From Streptomyces sp. Y2F8-2 (lineage in GTDB: Bacteria > Actinomycetota > Actinomycetes > Streptomycetales > Streptomycetaceae): DNA of 64,000 bases. The notes under the pieces are model-generated. The model saw only the letters and a list, made by a program, of their open reading frames with translations, was not told where the DNA came from and ran no database searches. Of this stretch, positions 16,282 to 26,886 are shown piece after piece (position 1 is the first letter of the stretch; the number at the start of each line of letters is the position of its first letter). Position numbers and translations under genes: made by a program. The stretch covers positions 744,001 through 808,000 of the forward strand of contig NZ_BNGS01000001.1 in the NCBI RefSeq assembly GCF_014905555.1. Reading direction: 5' to 3'.

Positions 16282-16851
16282 ATGACCGAGCCGATCACTG
16301 TGACCACGGAGGACGGGCGCCGGTACACCGTCCGCGAGGCCACACCCGACGACGAGCCGGGCGTGACGTCCCTGTTCGAGGCGAGCACGGAGTACTTCGA
16401 GGCGGCCACCGGCCTGCCCTCGGGCCCCGCCGATCTGCAGAGCCTGTACTACAGCCTGCCGCCGGGCGCCGACTGGCAGGACAAACGGATCCTGGTCGTG
16501 ACCGAGGGCGCCGACGGCCCGGTGGTGGGGATCGTCGACGCGGTGCTGCGCCACCCGGACCCGGACGCCTGCGCGGTGGGCCTGTTCCTGCTGCACCCCT
16601 CCCTGTGGGGCGCCGGAGCGGCCCGGCCCCTGGCCACCGCACTGCTGGACCGCACGGCCGCCTCGGGCACGGCCCGGGTGACCGCGACGGTGCCGTCGGA
16701 CTGGGACCGGGGCCGCCGCTTCCTCGCCGCGCTCTCCTTCCGCTTCACGGGCCCGGCCTCACAGGGCCCGACGACCGCGAACCGCTCGACGGGGCCACGG
16801 GAGCCGGTGGTGGAGAGGGCGGAGCTGGTGCTGGCACCGAAGGCCGGGTGA
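16282..16851 (+). CDS. GNAT-family N-acetyltransferase
   Basis: A 189-aa protein with GNAT architecture: YTVREATPDDEPGVTSLFEA at the start, the beta-strand PVVGIVDAVLRHP, and VGLFLLHPSLWGAGAARPLA, where GxGxA is the pantetheine-binding turn. The C-terminal strand ARVTATVPSDWDRGRRFLAALSF fits the end of the fold. It would acetylate a small molecule or protein; the substrate is unknown. It has no strong ribosome site. The last 28 residues are low-complexity. It converges on the Nudix gene. Confidence 0.7.
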   Translation: MTEPITVTTEDGRRYTVREATPDDEPGVTSLFEASTEYFEAATGLPSGPADLQSLYYSLPPGADWQDKRILVVTEGADGPVVGIVDAVLRHPDPDACAVGLFLLHPSLWGAGAARPLATALLDRTAASGTARVTATVPSDWDRGRRFLAALSFRFTGPASQGPTTANRSTGPREPVVERAELVLAPKAG

Positions 16852-16898
16852 CGGCACCGGAGGACGGGTGACGGAGGCCCGCCCCTGATGAGGCGCGG

Positions 16899-17390
16899 TC
16901 ACTCTTCGAGCGCCTCCTGGGGAAGGGGAGGAGTCCCGAGAACTGCGAGGTGTCCGTCGGCCGGCCGTTCGCGCCACAGCCGCAGCGCCACGTCGACGAG
17001 CCGTACCCGGGTCAGTCCGGGCACGGCGTCCAGGTCCTGCCAGGCGGCGAAGTCCGTGGAGCCACCCACCTCGTACCGGAGTTCGCCGCCGACGATCTCT
17101 CCCTCGTAGATCAGCCGCAGCGCCTGGTGGTCGGTGGCGGGCTCCAGGCCGCGGCGCCGGAAGAGGTGGCGGCGGGAGTCGACTCCGAGGAGGCCGGTCA
17201 CCCGGATCCGGTAGCCGGTCTCCTCGGTCACCTCGCGGCGGACGGTGTCGTAGGGGTCCTCGCCGTGCTCCATGCCGCCGCCGGGCAGCACCCACTCGGG
17301 GGTGCCGTCGGGGCCCGGCGAGCGGGCGAGCAGGAGTTGTCCGTCGCGGACGCACACGGCGTAGGCCGCCACCCTCAAATTCCGTCGCAC
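16899..17390 (-). CDS. Nudix hydrolase
   Basis: A 163-aa protein with a complete Nudix box: GMEHGED followed by seven residues and REVTEETGY. It starts RRNLRVAAYAVCVRDGQLLLARSP, typical of NUDIX domains hydrolysing nucleoside diphosphate derivatives, with the box glutamates binding Mg. The GTG at 17390 is preceded, six bases away, by a -10-like TAACGT (17397-17402 on the minus strand), and there is no ribosome site, so the mRNA is probably leaderless. The substrate is unknown. The upstream side holds a 58-bp tandem duplication. Confidence 0.87.
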   Translation of the reverse strand: MRRNLRVAAYAVCVRDGQLLLARSPGPDGTPEWVLPGGGMEHGEDPYDTVRREVTEETGYRIRVTGLLGVDSRRHLFRRRGLEPATDHQALRLIYEGEIVGGELRYEVGGSTDFAAWQDLDAVPGLTRVRLVDVALRLWRERPADGHLAVLGTPPLPQEALEE

Positions 17391-17463
17391 ATACGGACGT
17401 TAGCGCGCCGAGGCGTGGTCGGCCGGTGCGTTTCCAGGCCGGGGGTCGGCGCCGCGGCCGCCC

Positions 17464-17579
17464 GCGGCGGCGGCGCGAAGGCGGCCCGTCACCCGGGGTG
17501 CACACGCGTGGGCCGAGCCGCGCGGCGGCGGCGCGAAGGCGGCCCGTCACCCGGTGCGCGCACGCGTGAGCCGAACCGC
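17464..17579. repeat. 58-bp tandem duplication in an intergenic region
   Basis: Two adjacent 58-bp copies (17464-17521 and 17522-17579). The first 33 bases are identical and the last 25 differ at a few positions. Both contain a GCGGC run, CGCGAAGGCGGCCCGTCACC and ACGCGTG. The copies lie in the 438-base region between the Nudix and subtilase genes. A recent local duplication is likely. Confidence 0.85.
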
Positions 17580-17647
17580 TCCGCTACGCGCGTAGGGGCA
17601 CAGTCGGCTCATAGGTATGTCCCGTCCTGCTCCTGTACGTCCCCGAT

Positions 17648-17675
17648 GACGCATGGCGGGATTACGCCATGCGTC
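17648..17675. promoter_or_regulatory. 28-bp perfect dyad upstream of the subtilase gene
   Basis: GACGCATGGCG (17648-17658) and its exact complement (17665-17675) are separated by GGATTA. The dyad lies 153 bases before the subtilase start. It could be an operator or a terminator; with only a 6-base loop and no U-tract, either is possible. Confidence 0.6.
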
Positions 17676-17828
17676 CACCCCGCCTCGGTCAACTCTCCCC
17701 AAACATCTGTCGCTTGGGTAAAGCTGAGCGGTCACCCGGACCCGACATCCGGACGACTGCGGTCAGGACCGATCCACTGTCGGATTCCGGCCGCACCGCC
17801 CACGTTCCTTTACCTACAAGGGATGCCG

Positions 17829-20800
17829 ATGACCACCGACCCTCACCGCGCCCCGACATCGGGCGCGAGACGCGTGGCCCGCGCCGCCGTGACCGCCGGT
17901 CTCGTGGCCGCGCTCTCCGCGGCCGGGCCCATACCCCTGGCCTTCTCCGCGGACCACCCGACGACCGATGCCGACCCCGCCGTGAAGTCCGCGAGCGCCA
18001 AGCTCGGTTCGGACGACGCGGACCTGCTCGCCGAGGCCAAGGCCGACGGCGCCAAGAACGTCACCATGATGGTCGCGACCGCGCCCGGGCAGACCGAGCA
18101 GGTCGCCAAGGAGCTGGACGCGGTCAAGGGCGGCTCCGTGGGCCGCGCCTACGACAAGCTCGGCTACGTCCGCGCCACCGTCCCGACGGCCGAGGCGGAC
18201 TCGGCGATCGCGGCCGCCGAGAAGCTGTCCTCCGTGCACGCCATCGACCTGAAGCGGGAGATCCCGCTCGACGACCCGTCGCCGAGCGCGGACGGCGTCA
18301 AGTCCGGGGCGAACAGCGCCACTTATCCGGCCCCCGGCAAGAACACCCCGGCCAGGAACCCGTACAACCCGTCCTTCGAGACGGGTGCCGTCGACTTCGT
18401 GCAGGAGCACCCGAAGGCGGACGGCCGCGGCATCACCATCGGCATCCTCGACTCGGGCGTGGACCTCGGCCACCCGGCGCTGCAGAAGACCACCACCGGC
18501 GAGCGGAAGATCGTCGACTGGGTGACCTCGACGGACCCGATCGTCGACAGCGACGCGACCTGGCGCCCCATGGTGACGACGGTCTCCGGCCCCTCCTTCA
18601 CCTACGGCGGCCAGAGCTGGAAGGCCCCGGCGGGCTCGTACGGGATCAGCTCCTTCAAGGAGTCCGCGACCACCGGCGGCGACGAGAAGGGCGACCTCAA
18701 CCGCGACGGCGACACCACCGACAGCTGGGGCGTCCTGTACGACCCGGCGGCCGGCACGGTCACCGTCGACCTGAACAACGACCACGACTTCACCGACGAC
18801 ACGCCGATGAAGCCGTACAAGGACGGCTTCCAGGTCGGCTACTTCGGCACCGACGACCCGAAGACGGACGTCGTCGAGCGGGTGCCGTTCGTCGTGCAGA
18901 TCCGCAAGGACGTCCCGATGGACCCCTACGGCGGGTCCTGGGTCGGCAAGAAGGCCGACTTCGTCAACATCGGCGTCATCGAGTCCGAGCACGGCACCCA
19001 CGTCGCCGGCATCACCGCCGCCAACGGCCTGTTCGGCGGCACGATGAACGGCGCCGCCCCGGGCGCCAAGATCGTCTCCTCCCGTGCCTGCACCTGGACC
19101 GGCGGCTGCACCAACGTCGCGCTCACCGAGGGCATGATCGACCTCGTCGTCAACCGCGGCGTCGACATCGTCAACATGTCCATCGGCGGCCTGCCGGCGC
19201 TCAACGACGGCAACAACGCGCGCGCCGAGCTGTACACGCGCCTGATCGACACCTACGGCGTCCAGCTGGTGATCTCCGCGGGCAACTCCGGCCCCGGCGC
19301 CAACACCATCGGCGACCCCGGCCTCGCGGACAAGGTGATCTCGGTCGGCGCGGCCATCTCCAAGGAGACCTGGGCCGCCAACTACGGCTCGGTGGTGGAG
19401 AAGAAGTACCAGATGATGCCCTTCTCCTCGCGCGGCCCGCGCGAGGACGGCGGCTTCACACCGACGCTCGTCGCGCCCGGCGCCGCGATCAACACCACCC
19501 AGACCTGGCTGCCGGGCTCCCCGGTCACCGAGGCGGGCTACTCGCTTCCGGCCGGCTACTCCATGCTCCAGGGCACCTCGATGGCTTCCCCGCAGGCCGC
19601 GGGCGCGAGCGCGCTGCTGCTGTCCGCCGCCGAGCAGAAGGGCATCGACCTCACACCCGCGAAGCTGCGCACCGCGCTGACCTCGACCGCCGACCACATC
19701 AAGGGTGTGCAGGCGTACGAGGAGGGTGCGGGCCGCATCAACATCGTCGACGCCTGGGACGCGATCCGCGACGACGCGACCTCCCACGACTACACCGTGA
19801 AGGCCCCGGTCGACACCGCGATCGACTACGCGCTGAAGACCCCCGGCTTCGGCACCGGCCTGTACGACCGCGAGGGCGGCCTCAAGGCGGGCGAGAAGAA
19901 GACGTACGACATCACCGTCACCCGCACCTCCGGCCCCGACACGCCGGTCTGGCACACGCTGCGCTTCGAGAACAACGCGGGTGACACCTTCCGCCTCCTC
20001 GGCTCGCCCCTGGTGAAGCTGCCGCTGAACCAGCCGGTGACCGTGAAGGTCCAGGCCGCGCCGCGCTCGGCGGGCATCAAGAGCGCGATCCTCGAGGTCG
20101 ACGACCCGTTCACCGAGGGTGTCGACAAGCAGATCCTCACCACCGTCGTGGTGTCGACCCCCGTCAAGTACACCTACTCGGCGCCGGGTTCGGTGCAGCG
20201 CAACAGCACCCGGTCGTACTTCCTGACCGTGCCCGAGGGCGCGAAGTCGCTGGAGGTGGCGATCGGCGGGCTGAAGGACAAGAGCCAGACCCGGTTCATC
20301 GCGATCCACCCGTACGGCACTCCGGTCGACAACACCTCGACGCCGTACTGCTACAACAACTACCTCGACGGCAACGGCTGCAAGCCCGACGTGCGCTCGT
20401 ACGCGGACCCGCAGGCCGGTGTCTGGGAGATCGAGGTCGAGTCGCGCCGCACCTCGCCGCTGCTCGACAACCCCTACACACTGGACGTCACCGTCCTCGG
20501 CGCGGCGTTCGACCCTGAGACCGTGACCGTGCCCGAGGCCAAGGTCGGCACCCCGGCCGCCGCCTCCTGGAAGGTGACCAACAAGTTCGCCGCGCTCGAC
20601 GGCAAGCTGGTCGGCGGCCCGCTCGGCTCGTCCAAGACGGCCCGGCCGACCATCAAGAACGGCGAGACGCAGACCACCACCGTCGAGGTGCCCGCCGGTG
20701 CCACCTCGCTGGACGTCGCGATCGGCAACGTGTCCGACACAGCCGCCGACCTCGACCTGACGGTCTACGACGCGAGCGGCAAGCAGGTCGCACAGTCCGC

Positions 20801-21128
20801 CGACGGCGACTCGGAGGAGTCGGTGCACATCGGCTCGCCGGCCGCCGGGACGTACACCATCCAGGTGGCGGGCTACTCGGTCCCGTCCGGCTCGACCGCG
20901 TACGACTACCGGGACGTGTTCTTCTCCCCCGCGCTCGGTTCCGTCACGGTCGACGGCTCGGCCCCGGTCAAGCTCGGCACGGGCGACTCCGCGACGGTGT
21001 CCGGCACGGTCACCGCGGCCGCTCCGGCACCCGAGGGCCGGGAGTTCTTCGGCCAGGTCCAGCTGGTGAACGCGCGCGGCACGGTCGCGGGCACCGGCAG
21101 CGTGAAGATCGAGAAGGTCACGCCGTAG
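17829..21128 (+). CDS. Secreted S8 subtilisin-like peptidase, TPP-II-like, with C-terminal PPC-type domain
   Basis: A 1099-aa secreted serine protease. ATG 17829 has AAGGG six bases upstream; ATG 17823 is a less likely start. A signal peptide with RRVARAAVTAGLVAALSAAG is followed by an inhibitor-I9-like propeptide (about residues 70-130). Catalytic triad: D208 (GILDSGVDLGHP), H388 (HGTHVAGITA) and S584 (GTSMASPQ). The Asp-to-His gap is about 180 residues rather than the usual 30-40, as in tripeptidyl-peptidase II-type subtilases. The last 250 residues contain two beta-rich segments, including the PPC-like DLDLTVYDASGKQVAQS. It probably degrades extracellular protein during growth. It is monocistronic with its own terminator. 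Confidence 0.92.
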   Translation: MTTDPHRAPTSGARRVARAAVTAGLVAALSAAGPIPLAFSADHPTTDADPAVKSASAKLGSDDADLLAEAKADGAKNVTMMVATAPGQTEQVAKELDAVKGGSVGRAYDKLGYVRATVPTAEADSAIAAAEKLSSVHAIDLKREIPLDDPSPSADGVKSGANSATYPAPGKNTPARNPYNPSFETGAVDFVQEHPKADGRGITIGILDSGVDLGHPALQKTTTGERKIVDWVTSTDPIVDSDATWRPMVTTVSGPSFTYGGQSWKAPAGSYGISSFKESATTGGDEKGDLNRDGDTTDSWGVLYDPAAGTVTVDLNNDHDFTDDTPMKPYKDGFQVGYFGTDDPKTDVVERVPFVVQIRKDVPMDPYGGSWVGKKADFVNIGVIESEHGTHVAGITAANGLFGGTMNGAAPGAKIVSSRACTWTGGCTNVALTEGMIDLVVNRGVDIVNMSIGGLPALNDGNNARAELYTRLIDTYGVQLVISAGNSGPGANTIGDPGLADKVISVGAAISKETWAANYGSVVEKKYQMMPFSSRGPREDGGFTPTLVAPGAAINTTQTWLPGSPVTEAGYSLPAGYSMLQGTSMASPQAAGASALLLSAAEQKGIDLTPAKLRTALTSTADHIKGVQAYEEGAGRINIVDAWDAIRDDATSHDYTVKAPVDTAIDYALKTPGFGTGLYDREGGLKAGEKKTYDITVTRTSGPDTPVWHTLRFENNAGDTFRLLGSPLVKLPLNQPVTVKVQAAPRSAGIKSAILEVDDPFTEGVDKQILTTVVVSTPVKYTYSAPGSVQRNSTRSYFLTVPEGAKSLEVAIGGLKDKSQTRFIAIHPYGTPVDNTSTPYCYNNYLDGNGCKPDVRSYADPQAGVWEIEVESRRTSPLLDNPYTLDVTVLGAAFDPETVTVPEAKVGTPAAASWKVTNKFAALDGKLVGGPLGSSKTARPTIKNGETQTTTVEVPAGATSLDVAIGNVSDTAADLDLTVYDASGKQVAQSADGDSEESVHIGSPAAGTYTIQVAGYSVPSGSTAYDYRDVFFSPALGSVTVDGSAPVKLGTGDSATVSGTVTAAAPAPEGREFFGQVQLVNARGTVAGTGSVKIEKVTP

Positions 21129-21144
21129 GGCTTCCTACGGCTGT

Positions 21145-21175
21145 GGGGGCGGGCGTCCATGGGGCGCCCGCCCCC
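21145..21175 (+). terminator. Terminator of the subtilase gene
   Basis: 11-bp GC arms (21145-21155 and 21165-21175) with a 9-base loop, followed by TTT. It starts 17 bases after the stop codon. Confidence 0.85.
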
Positions 21176-22478
<1,303 letters not shown>

Positions 22479-22499
22479 GGAAAACCCTCACGCCGAGAT

Positions 22500-22529
22500 G
22501 GGGCGCGCACCGCTGCCGGTGCGCGCCCC
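22500..22529 (+). terminator. Terminator of asd
   Basis: Perfect 13-bp arms (22500-22512 and 22517-22529) around a CTGC tetraloop, 21 bases after the stop. Confidence 0.9.
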
Positions 22530-22610
22530 TTGCTGTGCGTCCGGTCATCGCTTGGCACGGCGGTGACGTGGAAGGATGACGGAACCGACACACCACGAGG
22601 AGATGACCGC

Positions 22611-25190
22611 GTGCCTGGCACAAACCTGACTCGCGAAGAGGCGCAGCAGCGGGCGAAGCTGCTCACCGTTGACTCGTACGAGATCGATCTCGACCTCTCC
22701 GGCGCGCAGGAGGGCGGCACCTACCGGTCCGTGACCACGGTGCGCTTCGACTCCGCGGAGAACGGCGCGGAGTCCTTCATCGACCTGGTGGCCCCGACCG
22801 TCCACGAGGTCACTCTCAACGGCGACTCCCTCGACCCCGCCGACGTCTTCAAGGACTCGCGGATCACCCTGCCCGGGCTACTGGAGGGCCGCAACATCCT
22901 CCGCGTCGTCGCCGACTGCGCCTACACCAACACCGGCGAGGGCCTGCACCGCTTCGTCGACCCCGTCGACAACCAGGCCTACCTCTACACCCAGTTCGAG
23001 GTGCCCGACGCCCGGCGGGTGTTCGCCTCCTTCGAGCAGCCGGACCTGAAGGCCACCTTCCAGTTCACTGTGAAGGCGCCCAGCGGCTGGACCGTCATTT
23101 CCAACTCGCCCACCCCCGAGCCCAAGGACGACGTCTGGGTCTTCGAGCCGACGCCGCGGATCTCGACGTATGTCACCGCGCTGATCGTCGGCCCGTACCA
23201 CTCCGTGCACAGCGTGTACGAGAAGGACGGCCAGAGCGTCCCGCTCGGCATCTACTGCCGGCCCTCCCTCGCCGAGTACCTCGACTCGGACGCGATCTTC
23301 GAGGTGACCCGGCAGGGCTTCGAGTGGTTCCAGGAGAAGTTCGACTTCCCGTACCCGTTCAAGAAGTACGACCAGCTCTTCGTGCCGGAGTTCAACGCGG
23401 GCGCGATGGAGAACGCGGGCGCGGTCACCCTGCGCGACCAGTATGTGTTCCGCTCCAAGGTGACGGACGCGGCGTACGAGGCCCGGGCCGCCACGATCCT
23501 GCACGAGCTGGCCCACATGTGGTTCGGCGACCTGGTGACCATGGAGTGGTGGAACGACCTGTGGCTGAACGAGTCGTTCGCCACCTACGCCGAGGCCGCC
23601 TGCCAGGCGCTCCACCCGAATTCCCGGTGGCCGCACTCCTGGACCACGTTCGCCAACCAGATGAAGACGTGGGCGTACCGGCAGGACCAGCTGCCCTCCA
23701 CGCACCCGATCATGGCCGAGATCAACGACCTGGACGACGTCCTGGTCAACTTCGACGGCATCACGTACGCCAAGGGCGCCAGCGTCCTCAAGCAGCTCGT
23801 CGCCTACGTCGGCATGGACGCGTTCTTCCGCGGCGTGCAGGCGTACTTCAAGCGGCACGCATACGGCAACACGCGCCTGTCGGACCTGCTGGGCGCCCTG
23901 GAGGAGACCTCCGGCCGGGACCTGAAGACGTGGTCCAAGAAGTGGCTGGAGACCGCGGGCATCAACATCCTGCGGCCTGAGGTCGAGACGGACGAGCACG
24001 GCGTCATCACGTCCTTCGCGATCCGCCAGGAGGCCCCCGCCCTGCCCGCCGGCGCCAAGGGCGAGCCGATCCTGCGCCCGCACCGCATCGCCATCGGCCT
24101 GTACGGCCTCGACGAGGACAGCGGCAAGCTGCTGCGCGACGAGGACGGCCGCATCGAGGTGGACATCGACGGCGAGCTGACCGCCGTGCCGCAGCTGACC
24201 GGCCGGCACCGCCCGGACGTGATCCTGCTCAACGACGACGACCTGTCGTACGCCAAGGTGCGCCTGGACGAGAAGTCGCTGGCCTTCGTCACCGAGCACC
24301 TGGGCGACTTCGAGTCGTCGCTGCCGCGCGCCCTGTGCTGGGCCTCCGCCTGGGACATGACCCGGGACGCGGAGCTGGCGACCCGGGACTACCTCTCGCT
24401 CGTCCTGTCCGGCATCGCCAAGGAGTCCGACATCGGTGTCGTGCAGTCGCTGCACCGCCAGGTGAAGCTGGCGATCGACCTGTACGCCGACCCGTCCGCG
24501 CGTGAGGCGCTGCTGACCCGGTGGACGGACGCGACCCTGGCCCATCTGCGCGCCGCCGAGCCGGGCAGCGACCACCAGCTCGCCTGGGCGCGCGCCTTCG
24601 CGGCGACCGCCCGCACCCCGGAGCAGCTGGACCTGCTGGAGGCGCTGCTCGACGGCTCGCAGTCGGTGGAGGGCCTGGTCGTGGACACCGAGCTGCGCTG
24701 GGCGTTCGTGGAGCGGCTCGCCGCGGTGGGCCGCTTCGACGAGGCGGAGATCGCGGGCGAGCTGGAGCGCGACAAGACGGCGGCCGGTGAGCGGCACGCG
24801 GCCACCGCCCGGGCCGCCCGCCCGACCGCGGAGGCCAAGGCCGAGGCGTGGGCGTCGGTCGTGGAGTCCGACAAGCTGCCGAACGCCGTGCAGGAGGCGG
24901 TGATCGCGGGCTTCGTCGAGACCGACCAGCGGGAGCTGCTCGCCCCGTACACGGAGAAGTACTTCGAGGTGGTCAGGGACATCTGGGACTCCCGCTCGCA
25001 CGAGATGGCCCAGCAGATCGTGGTCGGTCTCTACCCGTCCATCCAGGTGTCCGAGGACACGCTGGCGAAGACCGACGCCTGGCTGGCCTCCGCCGAACCG
25101 CCTCCGGCTCTGCGCCGCCTGGTCTCGGAGGCCCGCGCGGGCATCGAACGGGCACTGAAGGCCCAGGCGGCGGACGCGGCCGCCGCCTGA
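22611..25190 (+). CDS. pepN: Aminopeptidase N, M1 family (paralogue 2)
   Basis: An 859-aa zinc aminopeptidase. GTG 22611 has GAGGAG eight bases upstream and gives MPGTNLTREEAQQRA. GAMENAG and HELAH (298-302) with E321 in WLNESFATY complete the active site. It is collinear with the 10813 gene over its whole length, including the ERAP1-like C-terminal helices and the end LRRLVxEARxxLxRAL. The canonical NESFATY zinc motif suggests that this copy is the housekeeping PepN. It is flanked by hairpin terminators on both sides, so it is a single-gene unit. Confidence 0.96.
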   Translation: MPGTNLTREEAQQRAKLLTVDSYEIDLDLSGAQEGGTYRSVTTVRFDSAENGAESFIDLVAPTVHEVTLNGDSLDPADVFKDSRITLPGLLEGRNILRVVADCAYTNTGEGLHRFVDPVDNQAYLYTQFEVPDARRVFASFEQPDLKATFQFTVKAPSGWTVISNSPTPEPKDDVWVFEPTPRISTYVTALIVGPYHSVHSVYEKDGQSVPLGIYCRPSLAEYLDSDAIFEVTRQGFEWFQEKFDFPYPFKKYDQLFVPEFNAGAMENAGAVTLRDQYVFRSKVTDAAYEARAATILHELAHMWFGDLVTMEWWNDLWLNESFATYAEAACQALHPNSRWPHSWTTFANQMKTWAYRQDQLPSTHPIMAEINDLDDVLVNFDGITYAKGASVLKQLVAYVGMDAFFRGVQAYFKRHAYGNTRLSDLLGALEETSGRDLKTWSKKWLETAGINILRPEVETDEHGVITSFAIRQEAPALPAGAKGEPILRPHRIAIGLYGLDEDSGKLLRDEDGRIEVDIDGELTAVPQLTGRHRPDVILLNDDDLSYAKVRLDEKSLAFVTEHLGDFESSLPRALCWASAWDMTRDAELATRDYLSLVLSGIAKESDIGVVQSLHRQVKLAIDLYADPSAREALLTRWTDATLAHLRAAEPGSDHQLAWARAFAATARTPEQLDLLEALLDGSQSVEGLVVDTELRWAFVERLAAVGRFDEAEIAGELERDKTAAGERHAATARAARPTAEAKAEAWASVVESDKLPNAVQEAVIAGFVETDQRELLAPYTEKYFEVVRDIWDSRSHEMAQQIVVGLYPSIQVSEDTLAKTDAWLASAEPPPALRRLVSEARAGIERALKAQAADAAAA

Positions 25191-25200
25191 TCGCACGCGG

Positions 25201-25232
25201 AAGGGGCGCCCGGCTCGTGCGGGGCGCCCCTT
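25201..25232 (+). terminator. Terminator of second pepN
   Basis: 11-bp arms (25201-25211 and 25222-25232), 10-base loop, and a run of T at 25231-25235: a classical intrinsic terminator, 10 bases after the stop. Confidence 0.92.
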
Positions 25233-25305
25233 TTTCAGTGGCCGGGGTTTCGGTGGCCGGGTTTCCGGTGGCCGCGGCGGCCGGTCGGTTCGCTCGCCGG
25301 TACGG

Positions 25306-26793
25306 TCATCCCCGGCCCGTCCAACTCAGCAGCGCGGCCTCGATCTGGGCGGCGTCGGGCGCCTCGGCGGCCCAGGCGACATAGCCGTCCGGCCGTACCA
25401 GCACGGTCGTGTGCCGTTCGCCCGCCCAGTGCTCCACGGCCAGCCGGTCCTTGCGGCCGGCCGCGTCGTACGGGCCCGGGGTGACCAGCACGAACCGGCC
25501 GCCCCGCAGGGCCTCGTAGAGCCGGCCGCCGGTGAGGGCCACGTCCGGGATGCGCCTGCCGGTCAAGGGGTGAGCCCCGCGGGGAGCGGCGTAGGCGTAG
25601 CCGATGCCGGTGACCTGGCCCGTCACGCGCCGCCGGAGGGGGCCGACGTGGGTGACGGCGGCGGCGAGCACGGTGCGCAGTGCGAGGGTCCAGGGGCGCT
25701 TGGCCATGGCGAGGCGCACGATGCCGCCGCTGCTGCGCAGCACCGACCTGCCGACGGGATGCCGCTCGGACTGGTAGGTGTCCAGGAGGGCGGGGTCGGC
25801 GTGGCCGCGCAGGACGGCGGCGAGCTTCCAGGAGAGGTTCGCGGCGTCCTGCAGACCGGTGTTCATGCCCTGCCCGCCGGCCGGGGTGTGCACATGCGCG
25901 GCGTCCCCGGCGAGGAAGACACGGCCGACGCGGTAGGCGGGCGCCTGGCGCTCGTCGCTGTGGAAGCGGGACATCCAGCGCGCGTCGCGCATGCCGTAGT
26001 CGCGGCCGAGCGCGAGGCGGACGGTCTCGCGGACCTCGTCGAGGTCGAGCGGCGCGCTGTCGGGAACGTCGCGGCCGCGCTGCCAGGCGATGACCCGGTG
26101 GTAGCCGTCGCCGAACGGCGCGATGAAGGCGAAGGCGTCACCGACGGCGTTGGCGGTCAGGGTGTGCTCGGGCCGCTCGTCGAGGAGGACGTCGGCGAGG
26201 ACGACGGAACGGATGACGGACCTGCCCGGGAAGGACAGGCCGATCGAGGTGCGTACGGCACTGCGGAGACCGTCGGCGCCCACGGCGTAGGCGGCGCGCA
26301 GTTGGCCGGGCCCGCCGTCGGGGCGGCGGACGTGCAGCGTCACGCCGTCGGCGTCCTGGCCGACGCCGGTGACCTCGGTCTCGTGCAGGAACCGCACCCC
26401 GGCGTCGGCCGCGCGCCGCTCCAGCGCCTTCTCGACCTCGTACTGGGGCAGGACGAGCAGGTGGCGGAAGCGGGAGGGGAGGGTGTCGAGCCGGATCGAG
26501 AGCCCGCCGAAGAGCCGGATGTCGGAGAGCGGCTGTCCCTTGGCCTCGAGGTCGTCGGCGAGATCGCGGGCGTCGAGTTGCTCCAGGGTGCGGGCGTGCA
26601 GGACGAAGGCGCGGGAGAGGTTGCTGATCTTGTGGGGGCGCTTCTCGACGAGGGTGACGGGGACGCCGGCGGTGGCGAGGTCACCGGCGAGGAGGAGACC
26701 CGTGGGGCCGGAGCCGACGACGAGGACGCCGGTGGGGGTGGTTTCGCCGTCGCCGGGAGCGGTGGTGACGGTGGTGCGGGGCGTCTGTGCCAT
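25306..26793 (-). CDS. FAD-dependent aromatic monooxygenase (PHBH/UbiH-like)
   Basis: A 495-aa group A flavin monooxygenase. ATG 26793 has AGGAGG five bases upstream. Motifs: GVLVVGSGPTGLLLAGDLA (FAD GxGxxG), the YAVGADGLRSAVR (DG motif) and VFLAGDAAHVHTPAGGQGMN (GD motif). The C-terminal thioredoxin-like domain (GGRFVLVTPGPYDA...VLVRPDGYVAWA) is seen in resistance-type or polyketide hydroxylases of the RdmE/PgaE and rifampicin-monooxygenase class. It hydroxylates an aromatic compound with NAD(P)H. It is divergently transcribed from a TetR gene across a 100-base operator-filled region, so its expression is probably induced by its own substrate. Confidence 0.9.
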   Translation of the reverse strand: MAQTPRTTVTTAPGDGETTPTGVLVVGSGPTGLLLAGDLATAGVPVTLVEKRPHKISNLSRAFVLHARTLEQLDARDLADDLEAKGQPLSDIRLFGGLSIRLDTLPSRFRHLLVLPQYEVEKALERRAADAGVRFLHETEVTGVGQDADGVTLHVRRPDGGPGQLRAAYAVGADGLRSAVRTSIGLSFPGRSVIRSVVLADVLLDERPEHTLTANAVGDAFAFIAPFGDGYHRVIAWQRGRDVPDSAPLDLDEVRETVRLALGRDYGMRDARWMSRFHSDERQAPAYRVGRVFLAGDAAHVHTPAGGQGMNTGLQDAANLSWKLAAVLRGHADPALLDTYQSERHPVGRSVLRSSGGIVRLAMAKRPWTLALRTVLAAAVTHVGPLRRRVTGQVTGIGYAYAAPRGAHPLTGRRIPDVALTGGRLYEALRGGRFVLVTPGPYDAAGRKDRLAVEHWAGERHTTVLVRPDGYVAWAAEAPDAAQIEAALLSWTGRG

Positions 26794-26838
26794 GGCTGCC
26801 TCCTGATGCCAACGCGTGTAGGCCAACGCTCGTTGGCC

Positions 26839-26868
26839 AACATATGTTGACCAACACTGGACGGTCAA
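26839..26868 (-). promoter_or_regulatory. Promoter of the FAD monooxygenase gene
   Basis: On the minus strand, TTGACC (26868-26863), an 18-base spacer and TATGTT (26844-26839) form a good promoter, entirely inside the operator comb. The mRNA leader would be about 40 bases and carries AGGAGG. Confidence 0.7.
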
Positions 26869-26886
26869 CACCTGTTGGCCTACGTT
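26858..26886 (+). promoter_or_regulatory. Promoter of the tetR gene (leaderless)
   Basis: TGGACG (26858-26863), a 17-base spacer and TACGTT (26881-26886) precede the ATG at 26894 by seven bases. This implies a leaderless mRNA. The -35 overlaps that of the opposing promoter, so one bound repressor could block both. Confidence 0.6.

Noticed and set aside
17814..20828. A long minus-strand frame opposite the subtilase
   Set aside because: The subtilase triad and signal peptide prove the plus strand; the opposite product has no recognisable features.
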